A program made the position numbers and the translations under genes. From Escallonia rubra (lineage: Eukaryota > Streptophyta > Magnoliopsida > Escalloniales > Escalloniaceae): DNA of 64,000 nt. The stretch lies in assembly GCA_033065855.1 (NCBI GenBank), contig JAVXUO010000629.1:52491-116490 (forward strand), written 5' to 3'. The notes under the pieces were generated by a model. That model was not told the origin of the DNA. It saw nothing but the letters and a program-made list of their open reading frames with translations, and ran no database searches. Below, piece after piece: positions 24,125 through 36,870 of the stretch. The first letter of the stretch is position 1; every line of letters begins with the position of its first letter.

Positions 24125-26877
24125 ATGGAATGGCAGAAATATTATCTGGATGTTGTCTTGGTACCTTTGGGTTTTCTGATGATGATGAGTTATCATGTCT
24201 GGTTATGGCATAAGGTCCAAACACAACCGCTCATGACCATCATCGGAACGAATGCCACCTGCCGGCGCTCGTGGGTCTCAGCAATGATGAAGGTAATACT
24301 ACTACGTACTCCTCCCTCTTGTGCACTGCCAAATGCTCACTTCATTTACTTTCTTATTTGTTTCAACCAGTATAACTCATCTGCTTTACCCTAAAGATGA
24401 ATTTTTCATGCAAGAATCTTTCCCACAAAAGTGTATAACCCATATTGGTCTTCTAGGGGTGTGGGTAACCCACAACTTTCCGTCCTGAAGTAGGAGTGAG
24501 ACACGCCTGATGCATGCGTTCAGTTATACGTAAACGGCTATATTTCAATTTCAAAGCTTCAGTCCATTGTTATAAACGAGTGGATGTTCTGATCAAATAT
24601 GATGCAAGGCAAAACCATAACCATGACCATTTTACACCACCGAGCGTACACTTGATAATGCTTTGGCTGGTTACTTTATTTCCTATTCATATAAGAGAGA
24701 AATTCAGAATTAATTCCTTGGTCGGAGTAATCCAATTCTTCAGTCCATGGTTCTGCGCTTTTAGAACTGTTGGATATACTATATACTGATTTCATAGCCC
24801 TTTTTCCTACTGTGTCAGCCTTTCTAATCAACAGGCCTGGATAGTTAGGACTAGACTTGTCATGGGAATTCTACCGGCATCGATCACAGTTGATGATTGA
24901 CCCTAGGTAAGTAGGTTGGATTTTAGGTCATTAGATTGATAAAATCGTGGAGTGTGTTAAGTGATAATAACCGTACCAATGGCACGCTCCAAAAGAAAAT
25001 TCTTGTACCAAGAAAACTCGCAAAGAAAATTCTACCAAAGCTTTCAATATCTCAAACGTATTTGGGTTGGTAGAACTTTATGATAACATTGGCACAAACG
25101 ACAGGCACACCAAAAGGCAACGCAACAAAGCTAATATAAATTGATTGGCACTAATTTATGGGAGACAACCGCATTAATGTTTGCCTTGTCTGATAGGGCA
25201 CGTTTGTTGGAAACAACTTGTGTTGGTGGCTTCCCACGTAGCATTTTGCACCCGGGGTACGGATATGAACTGTCTTTTCTAACCTGTACACACAATTAGT
25301 CCCGGACATGTGTGATCCATTATGTCAAAACACACAGCACCACATTCAAATTATTGGGATAGATATGCGAATCTCGTATACGAATTTGATTAAAGCAACA
25401 TAAGAAGTATCATATAAAATTCTTTTTTTTTCCCCCATATCAAAGGGATGAAAATGTAAGAATTAGTTGCTTTGAAGTTGTTATTTACTTTATAAGTTTA
25501 AATCGCTTCAGTTTATATGTAAAATATTGTACTAAACATTTTATCTTCACTACAAGGCTCCAACAGCACATGAAACGACAATCCACCACCATAACATGCA
25601 GAAATACACGAAGTCGTATTGAACCATTAGTTATTAGTTAATAAAAGCAGACCAAATATTAAGTTACCATTTCCTCTAGAAATTTTTAAGTTGTTAAAAA
25701 TTAAGTTTAACGATGCATATTCTGCTTATAAATCGTGTGGATTTTGTGCACAAGGTTATCTAAATGTTTAAGAGCTAGCAGCTGATATGGTATGGCGTGA
25801 AGGGCGGTAAAGAGGAGACATATCGTAGAAAACGGTAGATTCTAAGAATGACATTGAACATTTGCTGCAGTTTCACTCTCTGTTATGGGTTTTCTAGGGT
25901 CTCCTTTTGGACAAAAAAAATGAACATAGATTACCTGGATTACTATTACTTTGTCATTTTCAAGTGAGTCATGAATGGTTAGATGTACAACATAAATGCC
26001 TCTGGCACATCAATTTCCTAGGGAACTTCTCGTGGTTTTGCATTTTATGCTCTCAAATGATCAGAAATTTTGGGACAGCATCGGTTGAACTTGGTTGCTA
26101 AAATCTCCCATACATATATATCACGCACAGGTACTACATATTTTCACGGAAAGACCTCCATTTGCCAGATGACAAATGCATCTTGTGGAGAAGTAGATAT
26201 TTTGCCATAACAATTCTTTAGCAGACTAAAGCGGTCTCTAATGCTAAAGTCTCCTTGTGCAAAGCAAAACATGTGATAGGCACAACGAGAGTCAATAAAG
26301 TGAATCATCTTATCATGCGTCTTTTGTGGCAATGCAGGACAATGACAAGAAAAACATTCTGGCAGTGCAAACCCTTCGAAACACAATAATGGGAGCAACC
26401 TTGATGGCCACTACATCCATCCTTCTCTGCTCCGGCTTAGCCGCTGTCATAAGCAGTACATACAGCGTCAAAAAGCTTCTCAATGACGCCGTGTACGGTG
26501 CTCATGGGGAATTCATGGTGGCACTGAAATACGTTACCCTTCTCCTGATCTTCCTGTTTTCATTCCTCTGTCACTCCCTCTCCATTCGGTTTATCAACCA
26601 AGTGAACTTCCTCATTAACTGCCCACAAGACGACCTATTGGGCATAGTAAACCCAGAGTATGTCTCGGAGCTACTAGAAAAAGGATTTGTTCTGAACACA
26701 GTTGGAAACAGACTGTTTTACGCAGCACTTCCTCTCATGCTCTGGATCTTTGGGCCGGTGCTAGTTTTCTTGTGTTCTCTCACAATGGTGCCGGTGCTTT
26801 ACAACCTTGATATTGTGTTCAAAATGCCAAATGGTAAGGTTGATGGCATGGGATCGGGCGAATTTGCTTCTGTGTAA
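24125..26877 (+). CDS. DUF599 family membrane protein (two exons)
   Basis: Exon 1 is 24125-24292 (56 codons, ending ATGAAG|GTAATA). The intron is 24293-26337 and ends TGCAG. Exon 2 is 26338-26877 with stop TAA. Joined in phase 0 they give a 235-residue protein typical of the plant DUF599 family (PF04654), whose function is not established. The N-terminus 'MEWQKYYLDVVLVPLGFL' is the family start. Four hydrophobic segments are visible at about residues 7-27, 73-95, 115-138 and 183-211, which predicts an integral membrane protein. Conserved blocks are 'IIGTNATCRRSWVSAMMK' across the splice site, 'NILAVQTLRNTIMGATLMA' and 'LLNTVGNRLFYAALPL' (here FVLNTVG). There are no stops or frameshifts, in contrast to all neighbouring frames, and no gene lies close by. 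The start was chosen by family length and by the TATA box at 24041. This is the clearest intact host gene in the window. Confidence 0.93.
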
Positions 26878-27240
26878 AAGATGTATGCATATTAATACCA
26901 GTTACTGTAGACCGAATCTGGCTTTTACTTTTTTTTCCTTGTTGGCTGGTTCTTTTGGAAGTGTTCGCACGAAGATTGTAAAACAACTATTAAGCGTGCG
27001 TGTACCGCAACAATTGCAACAGAAGTATAACATGCGTTGTTCTAAATTTGAGATGCAAGTATAAATAATCACCTTCTGAAGTAAGGAAAACCAATTTTAA
27101 GAGTGTTAAAATCCAAAATTCTGATTTCAAGGGGATAATAGCACAAAACCCTTTGATATTAGGCTAACATCAGCCAACCCCAGTGACTATCGAGATGCTA
27201 CATATTAGTCCAAAATCTTAGCTTCTCGTTTGAGTTATAT
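26878..27240. other. 3' flank of the DUF599 gene
   Basis: AT-rich 3' untranslated and intergenic sequence. No further gene is seen before the hAT-like MITE. Confidence 0.5.
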
Positions 27241-27747
27241 CAGGGGCAGAGCCAGAAAGTCTAATCGGAGGGTGTCAAAAAATTATAAGAAAAATTAATG
27301 GCTACCGTAAAAGAATTCGGGTCACTATTTGATGCGTTAAATGCAAAATAGATTACTTAATTTGATAACTAATCATACAAGTTCACTATTCATACTGATT
27401 TACTTAAATTGGTAACAACAAATTACTAATTTTCTATAGAAAAATTACCTCTTATTGTCGATCTATTCTGTATTACTATTAATTGTACGAGAAAAATAAT
27501 CACGAATAAGTTAAAATACGGCAAGAATTTAAAAGAATTAACTTTGATCTTTTCTTTATAACTGTAGATTTGAAATTTGAAAGAATGAAGATAAACAAGT
27601 GAACGAGAAAAACAAAAAATATGACAGCTGGTGAGACAAAAAGTCAAAGACACAATAAACTAAAACAATACATTAACACAAAATTTCAAATTTGGGGGGG
27701 TGGGGGTGCCATGGCCCCCCCTTGGTCATGCTTTGCATCCGCCCCTG
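27241..27747. mobile_element. hAT-like MITE, 507 bp, 8-bp target duplication
   Basis: Termini CAGGGGCAGAGCCA and (right end, reversed) CAGGGGCGGATGCA. It is flanked by an exact 8-bp direct repeat AGTTATAT (27233-27240 and 27748-27755), the duplication size of hAT elements. AT-rich interior with a G-run and 'ccatggcccccc' near the right end. No transposase. Confidence 0.9.
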
Positions 27748-27821
27748 AGTTATATCCTTTTGTTAGAAAAGTGTTAGGCTTCTATACGGTTTTGGTCACG
27801 TAAAAGTATTGTTTGATACTA

Positions 27822-28195
27822 CTTCCGTCTCTAAATATTTGCTCAATTTTAACTTGGCACACATATTCAAATATAATCATATGTTGTGTATTTCTCATTG
27901 TACCCTTAAAGAAACGGCGAAAGAGGGGAGAGGGAGGGGATGCAAAATGGGTCAGGAAAGGGAAAATAGGTTGGTAAAAGATTAAATATAGAGAGAAAAA
28001 AGAGAAACAAAGTCGGCCAGGAAAGAGAAAATGCGTTGGTGGAAGATTAAACGTAGAGAGAAATAGAATAAAGAAAATGTAGAAAGAGTAAATATGAAAA
28101 AACACCTACATAATCTTTCTTGATTTGGAAAGTGATCAAATACTTTGGGACAGTTCAAAAAGGAAACTTGATCAATTATTTAGGGACGGATGGAG
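27822..28195. mobile_element. Stowaway-like MITE, 374 bp
   Basis: The left end 'cttccgtctctaaatatttg' and the reversed right end 'ctccatccgtccctaaataa' match the Stowaway consensus (CTCCCTCCGTCCC). TA flanks both sides (27820-27821, 28196-28197), the Tc1/mariner target duplication. No coding capacity. Confidence 0.88.
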
Positions 28196-28310
28196 TAAAA
28201 TGTATAGAATATTAATACAGCACCTACGCGCTTTAGTGAGTTAACACACTATCTATTTTGTTGACTCATCGAGTTAACACAATACTATTAAGTTGACTCA
28301 CCTAGACTAA

Positions 28311-29075
28311 GGGGCTGTTTGATAAAAATGAAATTTAAGTGCTAAAAAAGTTAAGCACTAAATTCGTAAAACTGAAAACTATAAGCGACTGAATTTTTAC
28401 TGAAAAATAAGTTAACATGTTTGGTAAACCAAAAACAGATGTCTGAAAATTATTTTTTTACAAATTTATCCATTTTACCAAAATTATGTATTTGTTTATG
28501 TACTTTATAACTTTTTTTTAGGGCTAAAATCGTGTTGGTGGTGGTGGTGGCAGTGACGATGGAGTAGTGATGGTGGTGGCGGCAGCGGCGGGAAAAAGGT
28601 GTCAATGGTGGCGGTAATGGTGCGTGAAGACGTGGTGTTGGTAATTGTGATGATAGCAATAGACGGTGACCTGGTGGTCATGGCAGTGGTTGTAGTGTGG
28701 TGGATCTTTAGATGATTTTGGCAGAAATTGACGTGGTGACAACAGTGACGATATGGTGGAGGTGGCGGTTTCCTTGTGGTGGTGGAGGTGATAGTGGCTA
28801 GGTCGTTGTAATTGTGGTGGTGGTAGCAAAAGGAAATAATAAAAAAGTGGTGGTGGTTGTATTGTGGTGGAGGCGATGTTGCCAGTAAATTAATTAAGGA
28901 GGCATGGTGGTGGTAATTATTTTTTATGTAAAAATATGTTAAATAACTTTTAACCATTTCACTTAGAATTAAGTGATCAGCATTAAGTAAGTCCACTCTG
29001 ACTTACAATTTTAGTCTATTTATGGTAAGAATTAATTTTTTAAGTGATACAAGATTTAACGTTATCAAACGCACT
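28311..29075. mobile_element. PIF/Harbinger (Tourist)-like MITE with a GGT-rich core
   Basis: Ends are related as imperfect inverted repeats: 'ggggctgtttgataa' and, reversed, 'agtgcgtttgataa'. TAA is present on both flanks (28308-28310, 29076-29078), the Harbinger target duplication. The sub-terminal regions are AT-rich. The centre (28530-28910) is a degenerate GGT/GTGG repeat that gives meaningless His/Thr-rich frames on the minus strand. Superfamily assignment rests on TIR and TAA only. Confidence 0.65.
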
Positions 29076-29078
29076 TAA

Positions 29079-29810
29079 TTTATGAACCATATGACTGCTT
29101 CCATAGAAAGAGTGAGTTATGCAAGAGTATATGTGGAGATCAAAGCTGATGGAAGGATACCTAAGGTAATCCAATTAAAAGGACCTGGTGATCACTTGCT
29201 ACTACAAAGGGTTGAATACGAATGGCAAATAAAATGCTCTTACTATAATGTCTTTGGGCACCAAGAGGGTAAGTGTTTAAAAAAACATCAGACACTGTTA
29301 AGATGGAAGGCCAAGGAAAATATAAAATAAGGTAAAAGGATAGTAGACCGTACTTAACATCAAAACAATTTGAGTACAAAATATAATATACATGCGAATG
29401 ATGATAATCAGAAAGAAGGTAAAATAGGATGGATTACAATTAGTCCCAAGAGATCTCCAAAAAGTAATGATAGCAGATTGAGAAGCTCGTAACCACGAAT
29501 AACTTCAATGTATTGGAGAACATTGCTGACACTGAGGAACTTGTGGTTACAACCTCAAAGGGCAAGGAAACACTAGCTATTGGTCCACAAAGAAAAGCAT
29601 CAAGTAAAGGGGGGACAAGTAGTGGAAAAGGTACCCAACTAAAATGTTAGTAATTTCTAGTTGGAATATAAGGGGATTTAATGACCCCAGGAAACAACAT
29701 GAAGTTAAAAAGGTGCTCAAGAATTATATTGTGCGAATAATTGGTTTATTGGAAACTAATGAAAAAGAGCAGTTGTTATAAAGAACGATTCCTTGTTTTA
29801 ATACTTATCT
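29079..29810 (+). pseudogene. L1-type LINE fragment (ORF1 end and start of endonuclease)
   Basis: 29082-29330 encodes the C-terminal part of an L1 ORF1 protein: 'ERVSYARVYVEI' and a knuckle 'CSYYNVFGHQEGKC'. ORF2 starts at about 29646 with 'MLVISSWNIRGFNDPRKQHE', the N-terminal motif of apurinic-type LINE endonucleases, and 'GLLETNEKEQ'. A stop follows within 45 codons and the similarity ends near 29810. RT is absent. Its left edge meets the neighbouring MITE. Confidence 0.82.
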
Positions 29811-30576
29811 CAAAAAAAATTCTGAGCTGACCTGATCAGGCTGAGTTACCTCCAGCTAAAGTTTTGGCCAACAAAGCAAGACAAAGAGACGCATGTATGA
29901 GAAACCCATTCGTTCTTTAGATTTAGGACAGTAGAAGACACCCCATTTTTTAGTCATTTTAAGTAAATAATTATTGGGCTTTATTGTTAATTAAAGTTTA
30001 TTAGCGTGGTGTAGGCCTAATAGTATTTCAAACTTAATTAATTTAATATGGTCCATCAATTTGACCAATCCAGTAGTCCAGTCCATTAATTGTGGTGAGT
30101 CTGATCCATTTAAGTGGGTCCAGTCCATATATCAAGAGAGTGATTTACTTAGACAACCTTAGAATTCTTTGTGATTTATCCTTAATGCAAGTGATTAATC
30201 CATGATTTATACGAAACATAGAGATAATTCCTAAATCAGGTACGTCATCTAATTAAATCAGAGATAATTATTGAATTAGGTGCTAATAACATGTCAAAAG
30301 TGAAACTATATAATTAGTTATAGGATGAACCGGCCGATTTTTGACAAATCAGCCGGATAATTGACTTTTCTCAGTTACAGTATTTACCAAATATTCTGCT
30401 TTATCTCCAGAAAACGAATTAAGGTGGTCATCTTTATCATTTTTGGCGCCTCAGACCTCTATAAGTAGGGTCTTTTGGGCTACCTTGTTTACGGGACCAG
30501 CTTTTCTCCCTATAACTTTTATACCCTTTCTCTTAGGAGTGGTAGATCATGTCTTAAGAGAAATTAGCGCCTCATA
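29811..30576. other. Unassigned sequence before the chromovirus
   Basis: AT-rich. It includes 'cctctataagtagggtcttt' (about 30457-30476), resembling a promoter segment of an LTR, and an ORF at 30443 that runs into the next LTR. It may be part of another LTR, but no partner copy is present. Confidence 0.35.
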
Positions 30577-31147
30577 TGTCATTGATACTCCCAGAAGGCC
30601 TTTGAAGATTAGAATAAGAGGACCTCAGCAGCAGCAACAACAGCATTATAATTATTCCCCAAGTGTTGTAATTCAACTGATTGATACCAAGGCGCGTGGA
30701 ATACAAGCTCAGAATGGAAGCAATGACCCTGGCACATGAGGACAGTAAATGAAGGGAAAAACAGTTGCGGCCACCTGCATTGCACCTGAGCTCAAATTTC
30801 CAAGAAGATTTGTCTTAGAGTTAATTAGGCAATTATGGTCGTCATTAGCTTTAATGTCTCCAGAATTTATGTCTGAGGCAGTTAGATTAGTTAGTCATTG
30901 TTGTTAATTTCCAGCTTATTTCAATTTTGTAATTTTCCTAAATTCTTGTCATTTTGGCAAGTTGGTTGTAACTAACTCCTCTATATAGGAGAGAAGTTCA
31001 GAAAATAAAAGGTGTGAATGAATTTGGCCTAAAATTCTTGTTCCTTCTATCTTCTTCTCCAAGTTCTCCCAATTCTCTCTATATTCCTTCTCAATTCTAT
31101 TTTTGGAATTGTGACAAATTCTGGAAAAAACCAGCTGGTGCTTAACA
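30577..31147 (+). repeat. Chromovirus 5' LTR
   Basis: TG...CA boundaries shared with 35747-36307. A TATA-like 'ctctatatagga' lies near 30981-30992, followed by the presumed transcribed region. A few percent divergence from the 3' LTR and a (CAG/CAA)n length difference near 30630 show the insertion is not recent. Confidence 0.9.
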
Positions 31148-31230
31148 ATTAGTATCCAAAGCTATTGCGATCCATCTAACTCCACACCTTGCATTAATTT
31201 TCCAATTCCATAATATCACCACAGAAAATT

Positions 31231-32160
31231 ATGGAGTAGAACACTCGACAAGTCCAGAAGCAAAGCCAATTGGATGAGCATGTTAGTCTCATGGAAGCCC
31301 AATTTGCTAACCATTCTGGCTCCATTGATGACTAACTGCTTGGGTTGAAGGAGTCTGTCTCAGAATTACCTGAATTAAAGCTAGTAGTGGACCAGCTTAA
31401 AAGAGAATTACCAGAAGTAAGACATTCTCTTAACAAAGTACATCACATGCTACAATGGATGGCATCATCGACATGACAAAAGATCTGAGTCTTCAATACA
31501 TAAAAATTCATTTTAGACTACCAATGGTAATCTCTTTTCAAAAATGCCTAAATTAGAATTTCCTAAGTTCATGGGTGATGACTCCTACCGTTGGGTTAAG
31601 AAGACTGAGAAGTTCTTTGAATTTAATCATGTTAAAATGCACTTTGCGGGCCAAGCTGAGTACTGGTTTGGAACATATATTAGAACTAAGGGGAGGGTTT
31701 TGTGGCCAGAGTTTGTGAAGGATTTGCATAAAAGGTTTGCAAACTTGTTTAAAGTGAGTATGATTGGTGAGTTTCACAAACTAAGACAACGCATTTATGT
31801 GGATCATACTACAATGAATTTGAAACAATAAGATTAATGATGGTTAGTGAAGGGTATCAATTTAAGAAGATTATTTCACCCAAAGCTTTGTTAGTGGACT
31901 TAAGGAGGAAATCATGCTTGAGGTGGAGAAGTTTGAAACCACTGATATCTCTATTGCAATATACTTGGCCAGAAAACCGGAAGCCAGTTTCAACATTCAT
32001 CACATGCCCCTAGAGTCTCATCTAGACCAAATATACCCACCCCATTGAAAAACACACTTGTAACTAAACCACAGAATGTCAACACTCCTTGGAAGCCTAA
32101 GCCAATGGCAAGCCCTTCAGTGACAAGCCATAATCCAAACCAGATACCTGCAATTCTCAG
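31231..32160 (+). pseudogene. Chromovirus gag
   Basis: An ATG at 31231 is followed by a stop at codon 3, then a helical N-terminal stretch ('QLDEHVSLMEAQFANHSGS'). The core is at 31544-31831: 'LEFPKFMGDDSYRWVKKTEK', 'QAEYWFGTYIRTKGRVLWPE', 'FANLFKVSMIGEFHKLRQ'. This is the retrotransposon gag fold of chromoviruses. Several stops and a frame change follow. A zinc knuckle cannot be read clearly. Confidence 0.8.
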
Positions 32161-32399
32161 ATATTCCTAGCCATTATTAAAAAACCTCTCAGCCTAAAGA
32201 TAAACCAAAGGCTTCTTTGATGAAAGGAGAAGAAAAATTCATTGCTACTGATGTGATGATCCTTTTACACATGCACATAACAACAAGCACAAACAGGTCT
32301 CAATGCTGGTAGTGGATGAAGAGGACTCTGAAGAGACTCCACTTAAATATGATGAAGAAGCACCAACAAACAAGAGAAGGAGACAGAGGAGGAAAAAGA

Positions 32400-35300
32400 A
32401 AGGATTGAGATCACTGTAAATACCACAACAGGGAATGCTACTCAAAGCACTTTCAAACTATGGGAAAAATATAACAAGAAAACATTTTCTATCCTGATTG
32501 ATACAGGATCTACCCATAACTTTATTGATCCTACTACTGCCGAGAGATTGGAATGTGTTATCACCCCTCTAAGCCCATGATGGTGATTGTGGCTGATGGT
32601 AAAAGTTTTTCATGGACAATGCAGGACCATGAGTTCAATGCCCAATTGATGCTTTTAGCAATAAGGGGATGTGATTGTGTGTTGGGATTGGAATGGTTAA
32701 GGGGATTGAGACAGGTTCAATTTGACTTTGCAGCCATTTTAATGACTGTGATAAAGGGAGGGAAGGCTATTACCTTTCGTGGAAGCAATGAGCTAGTGGA
32801 AATCAAGATGCTCTCAGCTAAAGGTATGTACAAATACTTTACTCAAAACCCTGGAGCTTTATTTGGACAAGTCTACACCTTAACTACTATTCCATCAGAG
32901 AATAACCAAGAACCCCAGTTGAATGCTTTATAGCATGAATTTAGAGATATTTTTTGAAGAACTAAAGGGTTTGCCTCCCCCAAGACCCCAGGATCACCAT
33001 ATTCCTTTAATCCTAATGCACAACCTATAAGCATCAGACCCTTTAGGATCTCTTATGCAAAAAAGACTGAAGTAGAGATAATTGTACTTGAGATGCTGGA
33101 AAGTGGCATAATACAACCGAGCACTTCTCCTTTTGGTTCACATGTGCTTCTAGTGAAAAAGAAAGATCGTTCTTGGAGGTTCTATGTGCATTGTAGAGGA
33201 CTAAATAAACTCACCATCAAAAGTAAATTCCCCATTCTTGTGGTAGATGGTCTTCTTGATGAACTCAATGGAGCCAAGGTTTTCACAATGCTTGATTTAA
33301 GAAGTGGATACCACTAAGTGAGAGTCCACACTACTGATGTGCCTAAAACAGCCTTTACTACACATTTTGGACACTATGAATTTAAGGTGATGCCCTTTGG
33401 GCTCAATAATGCACCTACCATATTTCAGTCCATAATGAACACCGGTTTCCAGCCCTATCTCAGAAAATTTATGTTGGTAAATTTTTTTTATGATATTTTG
33501 ATATACAACAAATCATATGATGAGCACATGCACCACTTAGCTGTGGTTTTTCAAACCTTAAGGGAACACCAGTTGTATTTCAAGCAGTCCAAATGTACCT
33601 TTGTTGTAAAAAAAAATGGAATACCTGGGGCACTTAATATCAGGCATTGGTGTAGCTGCAGATCCTAAAAAAATTGAGAACATGATCAATTGTCCCTGCC
33701 CTAAGACCATAAAACAGCTGAGGAGATTTCCTGGGTTAACAAGTTATTATAGAAAATTCATTCCTCACTATGGCATATTTAGCAAGCCACTAACCAGGTT
33801 ACTGCAGAAGCACTGCAATTCCGGCTTTCCGTAAGCTTAAGGAGGCTATGGTAAGTCATACTGTACTGGCTTCACCTAATTTTACTTCACCCTTTGTGGT
33901 GGAAGTAGATGCCCTTGATTTGTGAGTATGAGTTGTGCTAATGTAATCTGGTAAGCCTTTGGCATTTTACAATAAAGCTTTTGGTCCCAGGGCCTTAGCT
34001 ATGTCTACCTATGAAAAGGAGTTGATAGCTCTGGTTCAAGCTATTATACACTGGCACTGCTACTTGAGTTTACAGCCATTTTTTGTGATGATTGACCCTT
34101 GCAATTTAAAATACTTACTGGGGCAAATAATGACCTCTATGCTCGAACATAAATGTTTATCCAAACTACTTGGATTTGATTTTACTATAAATTATAAGTT
34201 AGGCAAAGAGAATGGAGCTGCTGACTCTCTTTCTAGAATGAATGTAGGGAATCAGGAGGAAGGAAAATGGTTGACCATCTCATAGATTACTCCTGCTTGG
34301 ATCATAGAATGACACGATTCTTATGTAGGAGATCAGTACATGCAGCACCAACAATAGTGGCTAGTGTTGACCCCTATGCAACTTCTCAGTTCAATTTTAA
34401 CAATGGAACATTGAGGTGCAGAGGTAAATTGGGTGTTGGAAAGACAAGGGACCTAAGGACTCAAATCATGAAGACCCTACATGAATCAGGCCTTGGTGGT
34501 CACCCAGGTAACAATGCCACTTACAAAAAGATATCTTCATTATTTTTCTGGCATAGTTTGAGAGTTGATGTAAAGGCATGGTGAAGCAGTGTGATATTTT
34601 CTAGAGAAGTAAAAGTGAGCATTTACCTTACCCTGGCTTATTACAGCCATTACTTATACCAAATCAGTTCCGGAGTAGTATCTCATTGGACTTTATAGAG
34701 GGTCTTCCCAAATTTGACTAAAAGAACTCTATTTTGGTGGAGTTGACAGGTTGAGCAAATTCTCACATTTTTTAGCTCTCAGTCACCCATACACAGCCCA
34801 AGATGTTGCCCAAATCTACTTTGACAACATCTTTAATCTGCATGGTACAGTAAATAGTATCATTAGTGACAGGGGGCAGCATTTTTCTCAGTCAATTTTG
34901 GCAGAAACTCCTCTCATTGCTAGACATTATTCAACTAAAAAGCACTGCATATCACCCTCAGACTGATGGCCAAACTGAGAGGGTAAATCAGTGCCTTGAA
35001 ACTTACTTAAGGTGTTTTTCTAGAGGTAGGCCAAACACTTGGCACAAATGGCTTACCCTAGCTGAGTATTGGTATAATACTATCTATCACACTTCATTGA
35101 AGATAACTCCTTTTGAAGCCTTATACGGCTATGCACATAAAACTCTCAACGTTAACAACTTTGAGTCTACCAATGTTGCATCAGTAGATTCATATCTAGC
35201 TTAGAGGAAGAATGTTTTGAGTTTATTGAAGGACAACTTGATGATGGCCTAATATAGGATAAAATTATATGCTGATCAGAACAAAATTGAAAGGACTTTT

Positions 35301-35740
35301 GAGGTGGGGGCAATAGTCTACCTCAAATTGTAACCATACAGGCAACAGAGTTTGGCTCAGAGGAGTAACCTTAAGCTTTCACCAAAGTACTTTTGACCCT
35401 ATCAAGTAATAGCCAAGATAGGTAAGGTGGCTTACCAATTAGCTTCCACCAAATTCCCAAATTCATCCAGTCTCCCATGTATCCTTGTTGAAGACTGCTC
35501 TGTGAAAACATGTACAGGCTTCTACAGAATTACTACCTATACCACCAAAGGGCCAACTGTTGATAGAACCATTGAAAATTTTGGATAGGAGGATGGTTAA
35601 GAGAGGAACCGTGTATGCACTTCAAGCACTAGTATGCTGGTCAAATGTCCCAGAAGAAGAGGCAACTTGGGAGGATTGGGATGTTCTAAAGGCAAAATTT
35701 CAAAATTTTAATTCAAAAGAGGAACAAATTCTAAAGGGGG
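32400..35740 (+). pseudogene. Chromovirus pol: protease, RT, RNase H, integrase, chromodomain
   Basis: The protease motif is intact ('LIDTGSTHNFID', about 32495-32530). RT covers 33093-33700: 'GIIQPSTSPFGSHVLLVKKK', 'MLDLRSGYH' then a stop, 'VMPFGLNNAPTIFQ', and 'FFYDIL' where the catalytic F-x-DD is expected, so one catalytic Asp is lost. RNase H covers about 33850-34250. The integrase zinc finger starts at about 34480 ('GHPGNNATYKKI') and the core includes 'YHPQTDGQTERVN' (about 34946-34985). The C-terminal 'CWSNVPEEEATWEDWDVL' (about 35635-35690) is a chromodomain, which in this group directs integration to marked chromatin. Many stops make it non-functional. Confidence 0.9.
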
Positions 35741-35746
35741 TGGGGA

Positions 35747-36307
35747 TGTCATTGATACTCCCAGATGGCCTTTGAAGATCAAAATAAGAAGACCTCGGCA
35801 GCAACATCACTACAATTCTTCCCCAAGTGTTGTAGTTCAATTGATACCGAGGCACGTGGAACACAAGCTCAGAATGGAAGCAATGACCTTGGCACGTGAG
35901 GACAGTAAATGAAGGGAAAAACAGTTGTGGCCACCTGCATTGCCCTTGAGCTCAAATTTCCAAGACTATTTGTTGTAGAGTTAATTAGGCAATTATGGTC
36001 GTCATTAGCCTTAATGTCTCCAGAGTTTATGTCTGAGGCAATTAGATTAGTTAGCCATTATTGTTAATTTCCATCTAGTTCAATTTCTATAATTTTCCTA
36101 AATTCTTGTCATTTTGGCAAGTCGGTTTTAACTAACACCTCTATATAGGAGAGAAGTTCAGAAAATAAATGGTGTGAATGAATTTGGCCTGAAATTATTG
36201 TTCCTTCTATCTTCTTCTCCAGGTTCTCATTGTTCTCTCTTTGTTCCTTCTCAACACCATTTTTGGGATTGTGACAAATTCTGGAAAAAACTAGTTGGTG
36301 CTTAACA
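35747..36307 (+). repeat. Chromovirus 3' LTR
   Basis: Second copy of the 30577-31147 LTR. TATA-like 'ctctatatagga' near 36140-36151. Ends TTAACA at 36307. Confidence 0.9.
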
Positions 36308-36331
36308 GATAATCATTTCTATATACTCTTT

Positions 36332-36661
36332 GGCTGTGTTTGACGCGCAGGATAAGACCCTGGATAGGATAAAAATAATCCTATCCGGCGTTTGGACACG
36401 CATTTAGTCCCCGGATAAGGTGTCCTTTGGACTTGTTTTATCCCCCTTGAGTGGGATAAAATAATACCTGGGGGGGGGGGGTGGGTAGAAAATTAGTCCA
36501 GATCAGTTCGGACTAAAATGAGTGGGACCCACCTCACTTTTCTTCCTCTTTCCCTTCAACGCCATATATACGTATACATTGCGGGTGTATATATATATAT
36601 AAATATATATATCTACATTGTATATATGTATATATATATACACAATGTATATATGTATATA

Positions 36662-36710
<49 letters not shown>

Positions 36711-36722
36711 TAGATATATATA

Positions 36723-36760
<38 letters not shown>

Positions 36761-36804
36761 TATATATACACACACATATATATATATATATATGTATATA
36801 TACC

Positions 36805-36870
<66 letters not shown>

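Larger units (their letters stand above)
30577..36307 (+). mobile_element. Full-length, decayed Ty3/gypsy chromovirus
   Basis: 5731 bp with two LTRs of 571 and 561 bp, both starting TGTCATTGATACTCCCAGA and ending TTAACA. A degenerate tRNA-Met-like primer site follows the first LTR ('attagtatccaaagc', 31148-31162), and a polypurine tract 'ctaaagggggtgggga' (35731-35746) precedes the second. Domain order is gag, protease, RT, RNase H, integrase, chromodomain. No matching 5-bp target duplication is visible ('tcata' left, 'gataa' right). Confidence 0.92.

Noticed and set aside
28450-28996. His/Thr-rich frames on the minus strand
   Set aside because: Product of the GGT/GTGG repeat in the MITE core.
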